From: Casuarius casuarius
Taxonomy: Eukaryota; Chordata; Aves; Casuariiformes; Casuariidae
Reading direction: 5' to 3'
Assembly: GCA_003342895.1 (NCBI GenBank)
Contig: PTFA01000402.1
Location: forward strand, 62,001-126,000
Length of the DNA stretch: 64,000 bases
Shown one piece after another: positions 49,792 to 63,818 of this stretch. The notes below the pieces were generated by a model. The model did not search any database. It saw only the letters and a program-made list of their open reading frames with translations, and was not told where the DNA came from. The position numbers and the translations under genes were made by a program. Within the stretch, counting starts at the first letter, position 1; each line of letters opens with the position of its first letter.

Positions 49792-52700
49792 CAGACTTCA
49801 TTGTTAAAACGTGACATGTCTTTGTGCATAGTATAGACGAGAATCAAATTACTACAGAAACCCACAGGCAACTTTTGGACACCTTTTATAATCCAGTACT
49901 TCCATGCTTCTACCAACAGAACAAAAAGGCTCTGTGCAAAACTAGCAGCAAGCCTAATAAAAGATCTTACGCATGATCTTAATCCATTTCCTAGATTTCA
50001 GCATAGACAAGACATGAAGATAGTGATCCGAAATACAACCTTAAAACTTCTTCTCAAAATTCACACTTTCACAGAGAAGGTGAGATACTACACAGTTCCA
50101 CTGACAAAGTGGACTTTTATCCCTTTATATTTGGGAAATGCATCTCTACAGAAATATAACCAAAATCATGGGTATTAAAATTATTTAACAAGGTTTTGAA
50201 AACATATTTAAGTATAAGCTGAATTTTAGAACCGTACAGAAGCCTGTATGCAGATAATTTTCTTGACTTTAATTGGGACCCCGAAGTAAAATTTTACATT
50301 TAGATTCTGGGTAAGTAAAACAGCCTACCACCGGCCATTTGGTTTCTGCCAAAACCAAAACTCTTCCCGATCCTATTGGGACAAGGAATAACCAGGAGAG
50401 AGAGAGAAGAGTTAAAAGAGTGAGCCTTCGCATGCTTGGTGATTGAATGGATTTAGGATTTGCATCTGACAGAACTCCCAAAATATTATTTTGGGGCCAG
50501 ACCAGGCATGTACACGGTCTCTGATGTCGGTTCTCCAGTGTCTAGTAAGAACTGACAATATACTGCAGATCTGGGATGTAACTGGGTATCTTTGCCCCTA
50601 AACTTTTTTGAAAGCAACCAGTAAAATTGAAAGTTATGAAACCAATCCAAACACAGACCACAACCCACATGGGCTTCATTCCCTTTGGAATTCAGGCTAT
50701 AAAATATTTCTAAAACAGATTATATTACTAGTACCTGTGATGTGAATTCATCCAGAATATTTGTCAACACATTGGGGTTTTTCATGTTGTCCATAGCAGT
50801 ACATGCTCTAAACATTTCCCCACATACCCACTTCTCTCCTGCCTCAGTGTGCACCACTAACACAGAAATCACTCCATTCTAGCATCCCCAATTAAGTGAA
50901 TAAGCACATCTACCATTAAGTTATTGAAAATATGCAAACACAGGCAATGAGACATTGAAGATACTGTTCCAAACAGATTTAAGAAAAAAGGTTAAATTCC
51001 AAAATCTTTCAGTCACTGCAATTATTTTGAATATAACAAAACAGAATGTGTCAGTTTTTAATGAGAATCCTGCATAAATATTTCATATCATAAACTGTGC
51101 ACAGAGAAAAATACTTTTCAAAACAAAAACACTTTGGATATCACTTTTCTTCAGCAGAAAAACTTTTAGTAGATGTTAAGACTAAAAATATAATGCGAGA
51201 ATTAAATTGAAACAAAAACAAAATTGTCCAACCAGATTTGGGGCTGAGAAAGGCTGATCAAAATGACAAAGTACATTCTTTAAATAAATCATTTGTACAA
51301 AAAGTTAAAAAAAAATACCAGAAAAGATGCATCCTTTTCAGCTGTGGAGAAAAACAAACAAGAAACACCCACAGGGAGAACAGTCCATCTTAAAAGTAAT
51401 CTGGAAGGCTAAAGCAATCTCTCCCAGGAAATGCAATAAATGACAAATCCTGTACGTGAGATAAATTTGCCATACCGTAACTTCAGCGAGGACAATTTCC
51501 ACCGCTCCATAAGCAATTCAAGTAATCCTTACATCAAATCTCTGCGCAGATCAGCTGCCTCGCCAAGAATCACCCCTAACTGAAGAGGTTTGCTATAGAG
51601 GCATGCCATAGCAGATTAAAACACAGGGTTGAAAAGAAAGTCTCATTTAAACTCGAATATCTCACTTTTGCCTCTTACTGCGTTTGCAACCTCACAGATT
51701 TTACCGTATAAAACAGGAATGCTGAATTCAAGCACTTTCCTTGAAGAGTGCTAGGAAAAGCCAAAAGTCAAGAGCATCTCTGCAGACTTCCGCAGCCCTG
51801 TAGGAAAGCCTGGCATGGAGCAGCAAAGGTTTCTTTGTTCCTTTCCCCAAAGCTGGGGGGTGGATTCCTCCCTGACAACTGCTCCCCACCCCCCTTATCC
51901 ACGATGCCTCAGTGGGATTAACCCATTATTTGGGGTTCTTTGTAATCCCTCACCTCTTCCCCAAAAAAGAGCCTGAGCCACATCTGGTATGGCAGGGCCA
52001 CAGCTGCTGTCATTTAGCCTCACTTTCTCCCTAGTTATTAGATGAGACAAAAGCAGCCTAATGGTCCTCAGCCTCGGTGAAGCAGCTGGGAACTCTGCAT
52101 AAAGCTAGAGACTGGCCTGGACAGTTTGAGCTGTCAGATCTCTGCCTGGAATACACCCATATTTTAAAATGGGTCAGAGGGTCCAAGAAAACTAATCCAC
52201 ATTTTGACGTTCATCATTTTCTTAATTAGGACACAAGGAATCTGCAATGCAGTTATCCCAAGCATGTCTTTTTTTAACAGTGCTAGTACTATAGCAAACA
52301 CAATATTAATGCCAAACTAAATAAAAATTAACTCGCATTTTATTGGGTTTGCACGAATTATTTTTGGTTGGACACCCACTTTCTAGGGGCAAAAATTTCA
52401 CCTAGCTAGTTTTTAAATTCTGAAAGGTAGGTGAACATTTAGCAAGTGCCTCAATGCTCTTCAAAAATGCAAGAATAAGAAAAAGCACATGATTCACTGT
52501 CTAGATACAGCTGCCACGCTTACTCAAATTGCAAAATCCTGACATTGTAATCTCATTTATGGCAACCCTACACATTGGATAACAATGCTTAGGAAAAGAT
52601 TGTTTACTGGGAACTGCTTGTGTAGGAGCTGTGTAGTCCATAAATACAGCACACAATACTTTTTCCTTTTACACCACCAGAGAAGGACACCCATTCAGTG

Positions 52701-53981
52701 CATGAATACCCTGGGCAGAGCACACCCAGTGCCATTCCAGCTCCTTCCTACCTCTGGATCCTTGCAGGGGGGACTCCTAGAAAGCTTCTGATGGAGCAGG
52801 GAAGATGTGCGAGATGCAAGCAGACGGGGGAGAACAGCTCAGGGAACAGTAGGCTTGCTACCAAGTGAGCAACTTCTCCAGTCTGTGCGCTGAGTAAGGA
52901 TCAAAAGAAAGTGGCTTCCCCTTGCAAATCTCACGGGATCTTCAACAGTTCCACTGTTCGACAGTTTGTGAGCAGTCACACTCAAACCTATCAACTATTG
53001 ACAAACCACTGCAGAAACTTTGGCCAGTTCCTTCACTGTGAAGTGAAAATGCACATATTCACAGGTGTGAACGCTGCCTTCTGCCTGAACAGGCTGGGTT
53101 TTGATGGTTTAAATGTGTTGGCAAATTGCCTGGCTGTAGCAGAACCCAGAAGTCAGCTGTGAGAGATTTAAGGTGAATCAGTGTTTCTGGGGACAGGCTG
53201 CCATTGTATCTGAAAGACCTGTATTGCATCGCTGTACTGCATTGCTTCATTATTTTGACTTACTTGCTTCAAAGTCTAAAACAGCAAAAAAATCAGGAAA
53301 GAAATAGTTACTCTGACATACACATCTGAGTTTTTTGCCCACTGTGAAAGCAAGGGTAATCAAGGCATTTCCAAGAACCATGATGAGAGCCAACAGCAAG
53401 GAAAGCCAGTAACAGTTGGTGCTACAGCTGGAGAACCAAAGGATGGCAGAGAGGAACACTGAACCATGCAGCCATTCGATGTCATGGCTCAGTTCCTAAT
53501 GTTATCTGCCCTCCAAATTGTAAGCAACATGCCAACCAGTCCTGAGGAAATCGCCGATTAGGGACACATTGGAAGAGAAAAAGAAAGCAGCTCTGCAGCT
53601 CTCAATGTTACCTTCACATGGCTAATTGGAAACTGGAATCAGTACGGGCTTTTTGACCATGAAAAGCTTGTTTCTCTAACGGTACTACATTAGACAGGCA
53701 GGGCGGTAGCCACCCATTTCAACTGCAACTCCCAAGATGAACACTAAGCCATCATGGCATGTCAGATCTACATTCTCACTCATATATGGCATGCCTCAAG
53801 GAACGCCAGTCACACTTTGTTTCCCAGCTTTGGAAACCTGTAGTATCTAATTTAATACAGCACCAGGATAGCCAATACTTGGTGCTGAGGCTCTGGAAAA
53901 GAGCAGGGTGCAGCACTGAAATACAGCAGGATGGCTGTATTTATGCCTAAAACTGTTGTCACAAAACCCCCCACTGCTTTC

Positions 53982-54009
53982 AGGAGGAAGAGGAGGAGGA
54001 AGAGGAAGT
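53982..54009. repeat. Purine-rich GGA/GAA run
   Basis: A run of GGAGGAAGAGGAGGAGGA type, nearly all purine on the plus strand. It is followed at 54046 by the only isolated undetermined base of the window. Confidence 0.8.
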
Positions 54010-57000
54010 GCTCTCCTCGGTGCTGAACCCTCTCAGCAGTCAGGGNAGAGAAGCACAACGCATCTTCCCACCGCGGCATTAAAAAGCTGGTGCAAAGCCA
54101 AGGTCAGTATCTACCAAACGGAACAGCTCTTCTCCTGTTAACACCTGATACCAAAACAAGGACTGAGCCAAGGACGCAGCTTAACTGAAATTAAAGTCTT
54201 GAAATCAAGTATTATGAAGATGTTTCCAAAATCTGTCTTATAATAGAGCATTTTTTTTTCCTGAAGAAGATAAAGTGATATGAAACAGGTGACTGAGGTC
54301 TTGATCTGCTCACTGACTTGCAAAAACCACCACCTCCAAGCTGCATGGAAAATTTCATGGGCTTTTCCAGAAGATCCTTTAAAGGACTGACCTATCAAGC
54401 ATTTGGAAAGACACATATCTCCTTCCAAGGCAGCAGACGTGTCTCACATAAAATATACAGTTGCAAGTAGTTCAAGGTTGAAATATGACTTTGAGAAAAC
54501 TTCCTGAAGAGGAATTCAAGACTGAAATACCAATTCTTAAAGAGAAACTGGGAAAATTTTGGCAGGAAAGGGAGAAGTTGCAAAAAAGCCTTGCAGAAAT
54601 GAAATACTCTTAAGAAAACTAAGTGGTTTATAGACACGTTTTCCCCATATACACACCCATAGAGCCTGAAGCTGGGTGGCATATAAATGCACCATCAACA
54701 GGTTCTGCAGAGCAACAGGCTGACTGCTCTCATGTGATAGTCCACAATCATACTCTGACTATCACCCATATACTTTTATGACCATTTAAAAATAAAACCC
54801 CAAAGAACTCTCACAAACCTACCACCAGTGCCCATTACAAGCTTCAGTTACCTGCTACATGTTATTCTCCCAGATGCCTCACTTCTGTAAGTAGGCAAAA
54901 TCAAACCAATCAACGGGTGATAAAAGAACTAGAAGATGAAAATTATCACTTGCAACTAAAGACAGTGCTTGGGCTCTCCAAACTATGTAGAAGCCAACAC
55001 CTCCTGCAACCCCCAAGATATTGTCTCTGCCAGATCTATGCCATTCAGATTTGATATCCAAAGTGTTTTCCAAAAAAAAAAATATACCTCCGTAAATATC
55101 ACTTACCCTTAACTGGAAATAATAAAATTGATGCACTTATTGGAACAAACTGGTTCCAAACTAGCTCCACATAAACACAGCTCCTCTCTTTCATTTTCTG
55201 CCTCTCATGTTAAGGAACTACCTTTTTTCTTCCTCGTAGGCAAAACAGAAGTTTACAACTGGATTTGTTTCTTCATAGCTGAATTTTTAATCAACAGCAC
55301 ATTGAAAAACCAGCAGTACATTTCTCACCCATCTGTAAAACATGTAGTAGCCAACAGCCTAGTTTCTAATAAGGAGTCTTGGTTCTGCATTTTCAGGTAC
55401 TCACACTTTTTCTACTTTCAACATTAACCTTCCAATTCTTTCCCTAAACTTGGGTAACAGGCTGTATTTCCATTATTAATGAACTGTATACTAAAAAACC
55501 TCAACTATATATTGATTAGCCATACTGTTAAACTTGCTTTTTTATTTATGGAGTACTAAGTACATCAGTTTTTATTTGCTCTTCTATAAAACAGTCATGC
55601 TTTCTAATCACTGCGGTAAAGAAGCACTTTTACCATGCAATCTGAGCTCCATTCTGGAACTCAATTGCCAGTGACAAGCCACAATTTTCTCTTCTGCACA
55701 ACATACCTTCATGCCAAAACTCATTTTTTAGCACAGCATTTCAGTCACAGCGATGGCTCAGCTTAAGCTCCTATTGCCTTTGAAAAGCATAGGAAACTGC
55801 AGCAGCACAAGAAGCCTGTGAAGCTTTAGCCCCAAACGTCCAGAAAGAGTACCTCCAAACATCTAACAGTTTGCAAAATATTTAAACAGAAGTCCATTAT
55901 CCTGAATCGTCGCAGTTTTCCTAAGTGAAGGCTACGAGATTGATAGTTTAGTTTGCATACGATGAGCTAAGTGAAGACTGTGATAAATCTTGATTACAGT
56001 CTTTCCTATTACATGTATCTGTCAAAAATGGAAGAAAAAGTGACACCAGATCACTCCATATGGCAACGGGTTTGACTAACTTATGTAAGTCATACTATTT
56101 CTAAAATCCTATTTTAAACAATCTGAGAGTATCAACGTGCCTTTTAAGCAGCATAAGTTTAGCACAACTTCATCAAGGAAGTATGGCATTATCACTAAAT
56201 CCTGATTTGCAATAAAAGAAGTTCATCTCTCTGACAGAATTTAACTTTCTAAAGGCCAAAATCTGTCTGCATGCTAAGGCGCTAATGTGGAGATACACCG
56301 CTATTTAAATGCATGCAATTTCTTTAAACTATTGCAACACAGAATGAGATCACTGAAATATAAATTCTAGAAGCCAGACAAATCTTGACCAGCTAAGTGC
56401 ATGACTTCCTTAATGACCTAAATGTAAATAATTTTAGTAGTAGAAGACTGGAAATTTTTCACTTCATGTCCAGTTACACAACGGGATTATTTAGTTTACA
56501 GTACCATTAATTGTCAAGTATGCTTCATCTTGACCCAGCTTTGGTCTGATGAAGCCAGTGGGAGCTTTGCCACCGACAAAGCGATGCCAAACGCCTTAGA
56601 AAATTCAGTTCTTACACAGATCTAGATACCACCTTTTCACCATCTAGCAACTGCTTCGAAACTCTGCAAAGGCATTACTTACATTGTAGAAATTAAAAAC
56701 AACAAGGCGACTGAAGTATATAGTACAACAAGGATGAGAAAAGTCTAAGTATTCCATCGTTTCCTGCATTGCACAAATCCATACTACAAATTGTGTGTAT
56801 GCTGAAAGACTAGATAGCTGCTCTCTTAAATATTGAGCAGCCTGACTCTAAGCCATTATTTGCTTCCTCTGCCAGGAGCTGGTATTTAACAGGGAAAAAA
56901 GAAGGTTAAATAATTAGATCACAAAAGCAACCTGGCAAATTTCCAGGCTCAGTTAGCCCAATTAATGAATTGTTCTTATACTGCTTCAGTAAATCCTTAA

Positions 57001-60000
57001 GCTCACTCCACAGGGAGATTGGAAAAGCTCAAACCCTACTACTTTTGTTCTATCCCATTAGCACTCTCTATAGAATAGAGAAACGGATTGACAGATGTCA
57101 GCTATATTCACATCTGTAGGTGTACCAGCCTGACACTGGCTCCTGCTGTTACAATTCTTTAAAAGCTGGGCCTATTTTAGATAAGTCGATATGAGCTTCC
57201 CTGCAATGAAGCATACTCTTACCTACTATTGTGCTAGAGGGACAAATGGAGAACCATTTTCATTAAGTCCACGTTAAATTATGGTTTACATTTTCACTGC
57301 AGATATAAGCTTCAGAATATAAAAGTTTGAACAGAGTTGGAAAAGATACTGCATTTCCGAACCATTTCAATTCCTGCAACTTCATAACATTGAGCATTTT
57401 TAAGTACAAAAACTGGTTTTTAAATATTTACAACTGATATGTCAAGTTGATTAAAATCTTCACCCAGAGGTTATAAACACAATTTATCAAACCAGATAGA
57501 GCTTTCATACCACATTGTTATGCAAATCATGAATGCTGCCTCCTTTAACAAGCTGGGGAAAGCTATGTGCAGCCGGTGGGGGGAATCATCTGGTACACAG
57601 GGAATGTGCTGTCTGCTTCCCACCAAAGCAAACAAGAGAAGTTGAACAAACAGATTAGCAATGCTTGAGCAGATCAATGAATAGCATATTTTAAAATTAG
57701 AGCTAAAAATACTTTCTGACATACATGGAAGAAAATTGCTTTGGTAAAATACAAAAGTGGAAAGCTTTTTAGAAGATGTTGTGTGTAATGAAATATCACT
57801 TTCCTAATTGTGACTTTATGATTGCGACTTCCTAGATGCATCAGGAATACAATACGAAAGCAGAATAATTATGCCTGGCATGCAGTAGCCAAGTATTATA
57901 GTGAATGAGGCTAGAAATAATTGTTTGAATCAAGCCATTTTAACTTAAAGCATACAGAAGGGAGGGAGTAGGGATGCTTTACTGGGTGCAAAGACATTTC
58001 TCTCCCCTTCAGTCTGTTACACTGAGCGCTTCCCTGGCCGTAGTGTCCAGGAGCAGTTTCAGATCACAACTCTGCACAGTTCTCACCACAAAAAGACACC
58101 CTGAAAACTCCTCCCCCAAATATCCAAACCCAGAAACAACTGGCTATAGAGACACATGAACATAAAGAAAAACATCTTCTATAGTACCTCTTGCAACAAC
58201 ATTAATAAACATCCCCCTCCAGTAACTCTGTAAAGAAAGGAAAATTACTGGCTAGATACACTTTTCTCTGTATAATTCAGTTAAGACAACAGAACATGGA
58301 GCAAAATTCATATTTAACTTTGTAATAAATGCCTTAACCATTAAGCCATGCATTACCTTGAAGACTCTGTGTGTAAAAATAAAGCAGGATATATGCATCA
58401 TTAAATGCTGTTTAGAACTGTTAAGTTGTTGTAACTTCATTTTTGCACCAAGAAGTCACTTTTTCCTCTTTCACCACCCCCATGCACTCATGATGGAGCC
58501 ATTTCTGAATATTAAAATTCTTCATCTTGTATTAAGTTTTATTCTTCTGGTGCACTTTTCTGGTGCAATGTCAATGCCACCAGTTTTATTTTCTCTCCAC
58601 AAATAGCCAAGAGGCTGGACCATCAGCTGTACAAGCTTTACAAAAAACTGAGCATTTCACATTTAGTAGTTGCTCATATTCATACTTTGGTAGAACTATA
58701 AAGCCCACTAAATACAGCAAAGGTTTGGGCATGATGCACAGGACTAAAGACGATCAGTTCCTGCTTCAGAAATTCAGGACTATGGGAAGATTCAACTTAT
58801 TAATTACACCATGAGAATCTTAAAAATTTTGTTCAAGATTCAGAGTGCATTCAAAACATACAAATAGAAATCACACAACCCACAATATCTAGACCATACA
58901 GAACTCTAAATAATTTAACTTTGCAAATTACTGAACATTTTCCACTGGATTTCTAGTTCTTGGATTCGAGATTGATTAGTTGCCTGACACTTCTTTACCA
59001 AATCCTCGCATGCAAAGCCAAGTCTTATTATTAGAACAAGGTCAAAGGGAGTTAAAGTTGATCTTGAAATAATTACGGGGAGGCAGGGGGGAAATCGGCT
59101 ACTGTGTATTAGTAAGTTTTACTATGAATGTAGCCAAGGTTTTGGATTTTTTTTTTTTAAATAAACGCTACCTTTTTTTAAAAAGTCAATCTTCATCAGT
59201 ATCCATGGTAAAGCTACAGAATAATGTAATATAATATCGTTTTTCCAGGAAATCAGACCTAGTGAAAAAGAAAAGACTATCTTGTATCTAGTTAAAAATC
59301 AGCTGACGTGACTGCAAAGAAACTGAGGAAATCATTCATATTGTTTTGGATGAGCTACAAAACGATAAACTACATTGAAAAATAGAAAAGAAACCAGCTG
59401 AGTTATTCACAAAGCAAATCGGCTAGTGCACAGGCACATCTCTCCTGGCAGAGAAACCATCAATCCCTACTACAACCAGAACACTTCAGTGTTAAAAGCT
59501 TTGGACGCCCCAGTACAGGTTCCCAGGATGGGTAAACTTATTAACATTAATAAGTACTGTTTTGAGCAGAAATAAAGTATGTAGTTGACGTTAGGCACCT
59601 GTATACGACCAGCACACACAAAGTATTTTCCTGAATCAGTGACTAGAAAGTTGCAAGAGCGTGGCTTGTAAAAGCCTATCTCGGTTACCTGCAAACACAG
59701 GAGCAGCTCCTTGCCAGTCCAGTTCATCACACAGGATGCACCATATATGCTCAAAGCCAGCAACTGCCAGGACTAAGAAAAATAAAATTGATCGTCTCGC
59801 TCAGGCTTTCTGCTCAGAAAGGCACTATCAAGTATCAAGAACATCCTACCCCACTGCAGCCTCCTATCCGTGCTGGTTAGGGATATGTTGGATGTTTTCT
59901 TTGATTGCATTCCTCCCTGCCAGCTATCTATTTGGCTTCTCCATTCCCCCTTAATGCCCAAACAGAAGCCAGCAGTTTGCTACTGATACTAGGGAAATTA

Positions 60001-62970
60001 TTTGCTCCACAGAAAGATGCTGATTTTTTTTTCCTAAATGTCTTCACATCCTTAACTTGACAAATCATTCTTAAAAAAAAAAAAATCATATTCTTTCTGA
60101 TGAAAAATTGTGTGTTACAAGGCTCCTTACAACAGCAAGGACAAACCTTGTGGCCGCTGCCAGCTGCAATTGTACTTTGTTCCTCACTGGCCTTGTTAGA
60201 AAGAATCAAAAAAAGCCAAGTTCAGTGTTTATAGCGTTCAGACCTTAAACACACAACTATCACCCTGTTTGGGGTTGAACTTTACACACCACTGCCATTT
60301 TATTGCTGCGGCAGTGGCTAATCAGGAATATTTTCTATAAAATAAGTTTTGTTAGAAATGATGTGTTTCATTGCTTTTATTACATTAAATAGTGAATGCA
60401 AACAAACTTCTTTAAATTGGCTACTACAGAAAGACAAAACTATGTTAGGGAGAAAAAGTTAAAAAAAATATCAGGAATAAAACAAAACAAGACCTGTTTC
60501 CACAATTTCACATAAAGAGTGATGTGCATAACCCACAGGCTGCAATGTGACTGAGATTCTCCTCTACAGTAAAAGCACTCTCATTTATCTCATATTAAAT
60601 ATTTATTTATGTAACGATGATATAAAAGTTCAAAGTGATCCTGTAGAAGAGGATCTGGGAGCACTATGGCCATAAATCTGCTTTCCAATGAGTGCCACTT
60701 CCCATTAGGTAGGGGAAATATAATCTTGCTGCATTTTTTAAACGCTCTTAACATGAGCGGACATTGTCTGCTGTCAAATTGACAGCACTCTCTAAGATTC
60801 TTTTCTATGGCAAATTGAGTATTCAAAACTTGAGACAAAAGCTTAGAATAAATCTTTATCTGGCTCCCAATTCAAATTCACTAGAAAAAAATACCGTAAC
60901 TATAAACACCTTTCTTCTTACCTTTTTAAAAGTCCTTTTATTTTGTTTCTAAAATAATCGATTTAAAAAGCTACATCTGTGGATAAACCACCAAGTAGGA
61001 TTGTATTAACTGCTGAAAATAAACCCTAGTATACAATAAACCCACCAACTGCTGAAAAGAAATTTTTTCCTGACAGATTTGCTTTCGGACAGTTCAATTC
61101 CTTGAACCGGTTGATGCCATGGCTAAATGAGTATTAGTGCCAGCACAAGGGGTCAGGGCTCCTCCACTCAACAGCATTTTGGACTTATGTCAGGATAAAT
61201 TGGCCCAATCAGGGTTTATATCCATCATTTTTTCCCCGTACATTTTGGAGCACTGCCATGAAATTAGCTTCTAAACTGACCTTAATTACTGAGCAAAGAC
61301 CTACTTCTTTGAATTTAAGAGTCATCAAATCTTTAAGCTTATTTGATAGTTCTATAAATGTAATATGAAGATCAGATCAGCCAGTTTCATGTCTTTCTTG
61401 TTCCAGCAAATTACTGATTTGATTTTAACCAATCTGACAGTATTATTTAGTTTAATATCTATAGCTCAGCCTCTGCATATATTAAAATTGAAAGGTATTA
61501 CGCTTCTCTTGTAGTTCAAATCTATTAACTCACAGACTTAAATTACAAGGCAAAAAACACTGAGATTTGAGGCAAACTACCTGATGGACCTGACCAACTG
61601 CTTGGCTGCCTGTCAAACAAACATTTGTTACTCACGTGGTGTGCAAAGTCTGATTTCAAACAAATTGGCCTGGCTTTTTTGTTTGAATGAAGCTCTGTCC
61701 CTTTTCTAGAAAGAAAGCGTTCAGTGGAATCCCATCCCCTTTCAGCAGCCCCACCGCCAGAAGAGTGCGTTAACTCGTGAAAATAAAGATACCATAGGAA
61801 GTATGAGGCGGATACTGGCAACTCAACCAGTCAGCCAGGAAGTCAAAGTGGAAAAAAGGAGAAGAAACTGGCACAGCATCTTTGCTTAACGATTACAGTT
61901 TACTTAAGCACAGGCAGCTGTTTCTTCTTTCCTTTTGCTGTTCCTTCCACACTCCACTAAACCCTTGGTACATGTAAGTGACTGCCACCAAGAACTACAG
62001 CAGCACCATCTTGCCAATTCTGCTCGACACAAACTATGAAAGTGCTGCTCCTTTTAGAAAGGAGTTATTGACTTAATGGGGAACCTAACAAATAATTTTC
62101 TTTTTCTAAACAGTCACTTATTTTACATAACTGCTCAAATTAGCAGCTCAAAATCTTCACTTGGTTGGAATACAAGTGTCAGCTAAGAGACTAATGTAGA
62201 ACAGGAAAAAAACCTGAAGTTCAAAATGATTTAATTTAGCAAAAAGATATTCCGCAAGAGTCTGCTACAGTCTTGTAGCTGCTACTTAAGAGTTAAGAAT
62301 TTGCACAAATACAGCATTTTTCAGAACGGGAATTATGACTAGTGACCTGTTTTTACACCTCGATATTCAAAGGATTAACAAAAACAACTTATATTGAACT
62401 TGAATTTTGTAAGACCTACCCAAAAATGATGGATTCAGCTTTTAGAAAAAATACACTCCTAAGCATGCAGTCATAATAGCTCCTCCCCATCTCATGCAAC
62501 ATTCCTTAAAAGCTGTTTTTTATAAAGCAGAATCAGATATATCAAGTGTATTATTGACAAAAAGACATATCATTATGAATACTTCTCATCTTGATTTCAA
62601 GTATTCTAATAACAGGAAAGTTGTTCCAGTTCCAGTTCTTGTCACTAAAAACATGTGCTTACTTCTCCTGTGAGGTTATGTTTCCAGACGCTGCCTCTTA
62701 CTGGTCCCTTCTGTGACAGCTTTGTAGGCCTCACCACCTTCGTTTTCCATGTAGGTGCTATCTAGCTTCCTTCCGAATAAAGTTGGTCAAGGCAGAACTT
62801 GCAAGCCTAATTCCTTAATGTACTCTCCTATTTCTCTGAGTCGTCTCCATCTTTCCAGGTTGCAGCAAACAGCTTCCCAATAGAGCAGATACACACAGCG
62901 TTGGGGAGCTGTTACAATCTTTAAGAGGAGTTGTGCTGACAGATTCAGCGAGAACATCAGCTGCCTTGGC

Positions 62971-63312
62971 CAGTGGTTCACAAACTTGCAGTAGCCGAAT
63001 ACCAAGAAAACCACCAAAGCTCTCCTGCAGGGCATTCAGGTCCTCACATCTCCCACCCCTACTCCCTATCTCCTCTTGTACAAGTGATTTTTATAGCAAT
63101 AACACTGAAATTAAACTAAGAATTTCAAGCTGGACCCATATGATTCCCCCTGAGGCCACTCAGACATCTAGTTTGTTCAAACTCCCAGTGCCAAGAGCAA
63201 AGTTTGGTAGTGCCCAAGTTTACTAGTTTACAGAATTAGTCTGACAGAGCTTCTCAGTTTACATTTTAACATTTTTGAAACAGAGGGGCGCCTCTAAGGT
63301 TCAGAACCACTG
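62971..63312. mobile_element. Candidate non-autonomous hAT-type DNA transposon (342 bp)
   Basis: The left end CAGTGGTTCACAAACTT and the reverse complement of the right end, CAGTGGTTCTGAACCTT, match at 14 of 17 positions, which makes a terminal inverted repeat. CAGTGGTTCTCAAAC-type ends are known from hAT families. The flanking 8 bp (gccttggc / ctgtgggc) match at only 4 of 8 positions, so the target-site duplication is eroded or absent. No transposase frame is inside. It lies in intron 1. Confidence 0.5.
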
Positions 63313-63818
63313 CTGTGGGCCACAGCATTGCACAGAGCAAAAATAAGTGTTTATAATCAGGCTAAACCTAGGAAACCTCCTAAAATGCTGCTATTCAGCA
63401 AGTAACCCCATTTATAATGCATTTTTAAAGTCCCATCATTAACCTGCTTTTTAAATCATTCAATGACTTTTAATCCTCCTACCTTTAGTATAGTGTTACT
63501 TTAAGTCAAATACCTTTACTTTTTTCAGGAATTCCCCATGGCAGCTATTTATTACGAGGTCCATATAAACAGGACAGATTCACATGTCTTCCCTATTCAC
63601 AGGCTTGTCATCCTGTCCTAGGATATGCCCATCTATTATCTGAAAGATGCCTGTGTTATCCAGTGCATCTGAATTCCCTCTGAGTCATCCATTTAATGGC
63701 TCTCTTAAAGCTGTGGAGGATTCCTTGGCAGCTGTACTTCTTAAGTCTTTTTCCTGCCTCACACAAACTACGCCTTCCTGAAGTAGTTCCTCTCTTCCTG
63801 CTCTACTGTGAAGAGAGC

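Noticed and set aside
62787..63226. Open frames on both strands near the right end
   Set aside because: They overlap or adjoin the hAT-like element and show no transposase or other domain.
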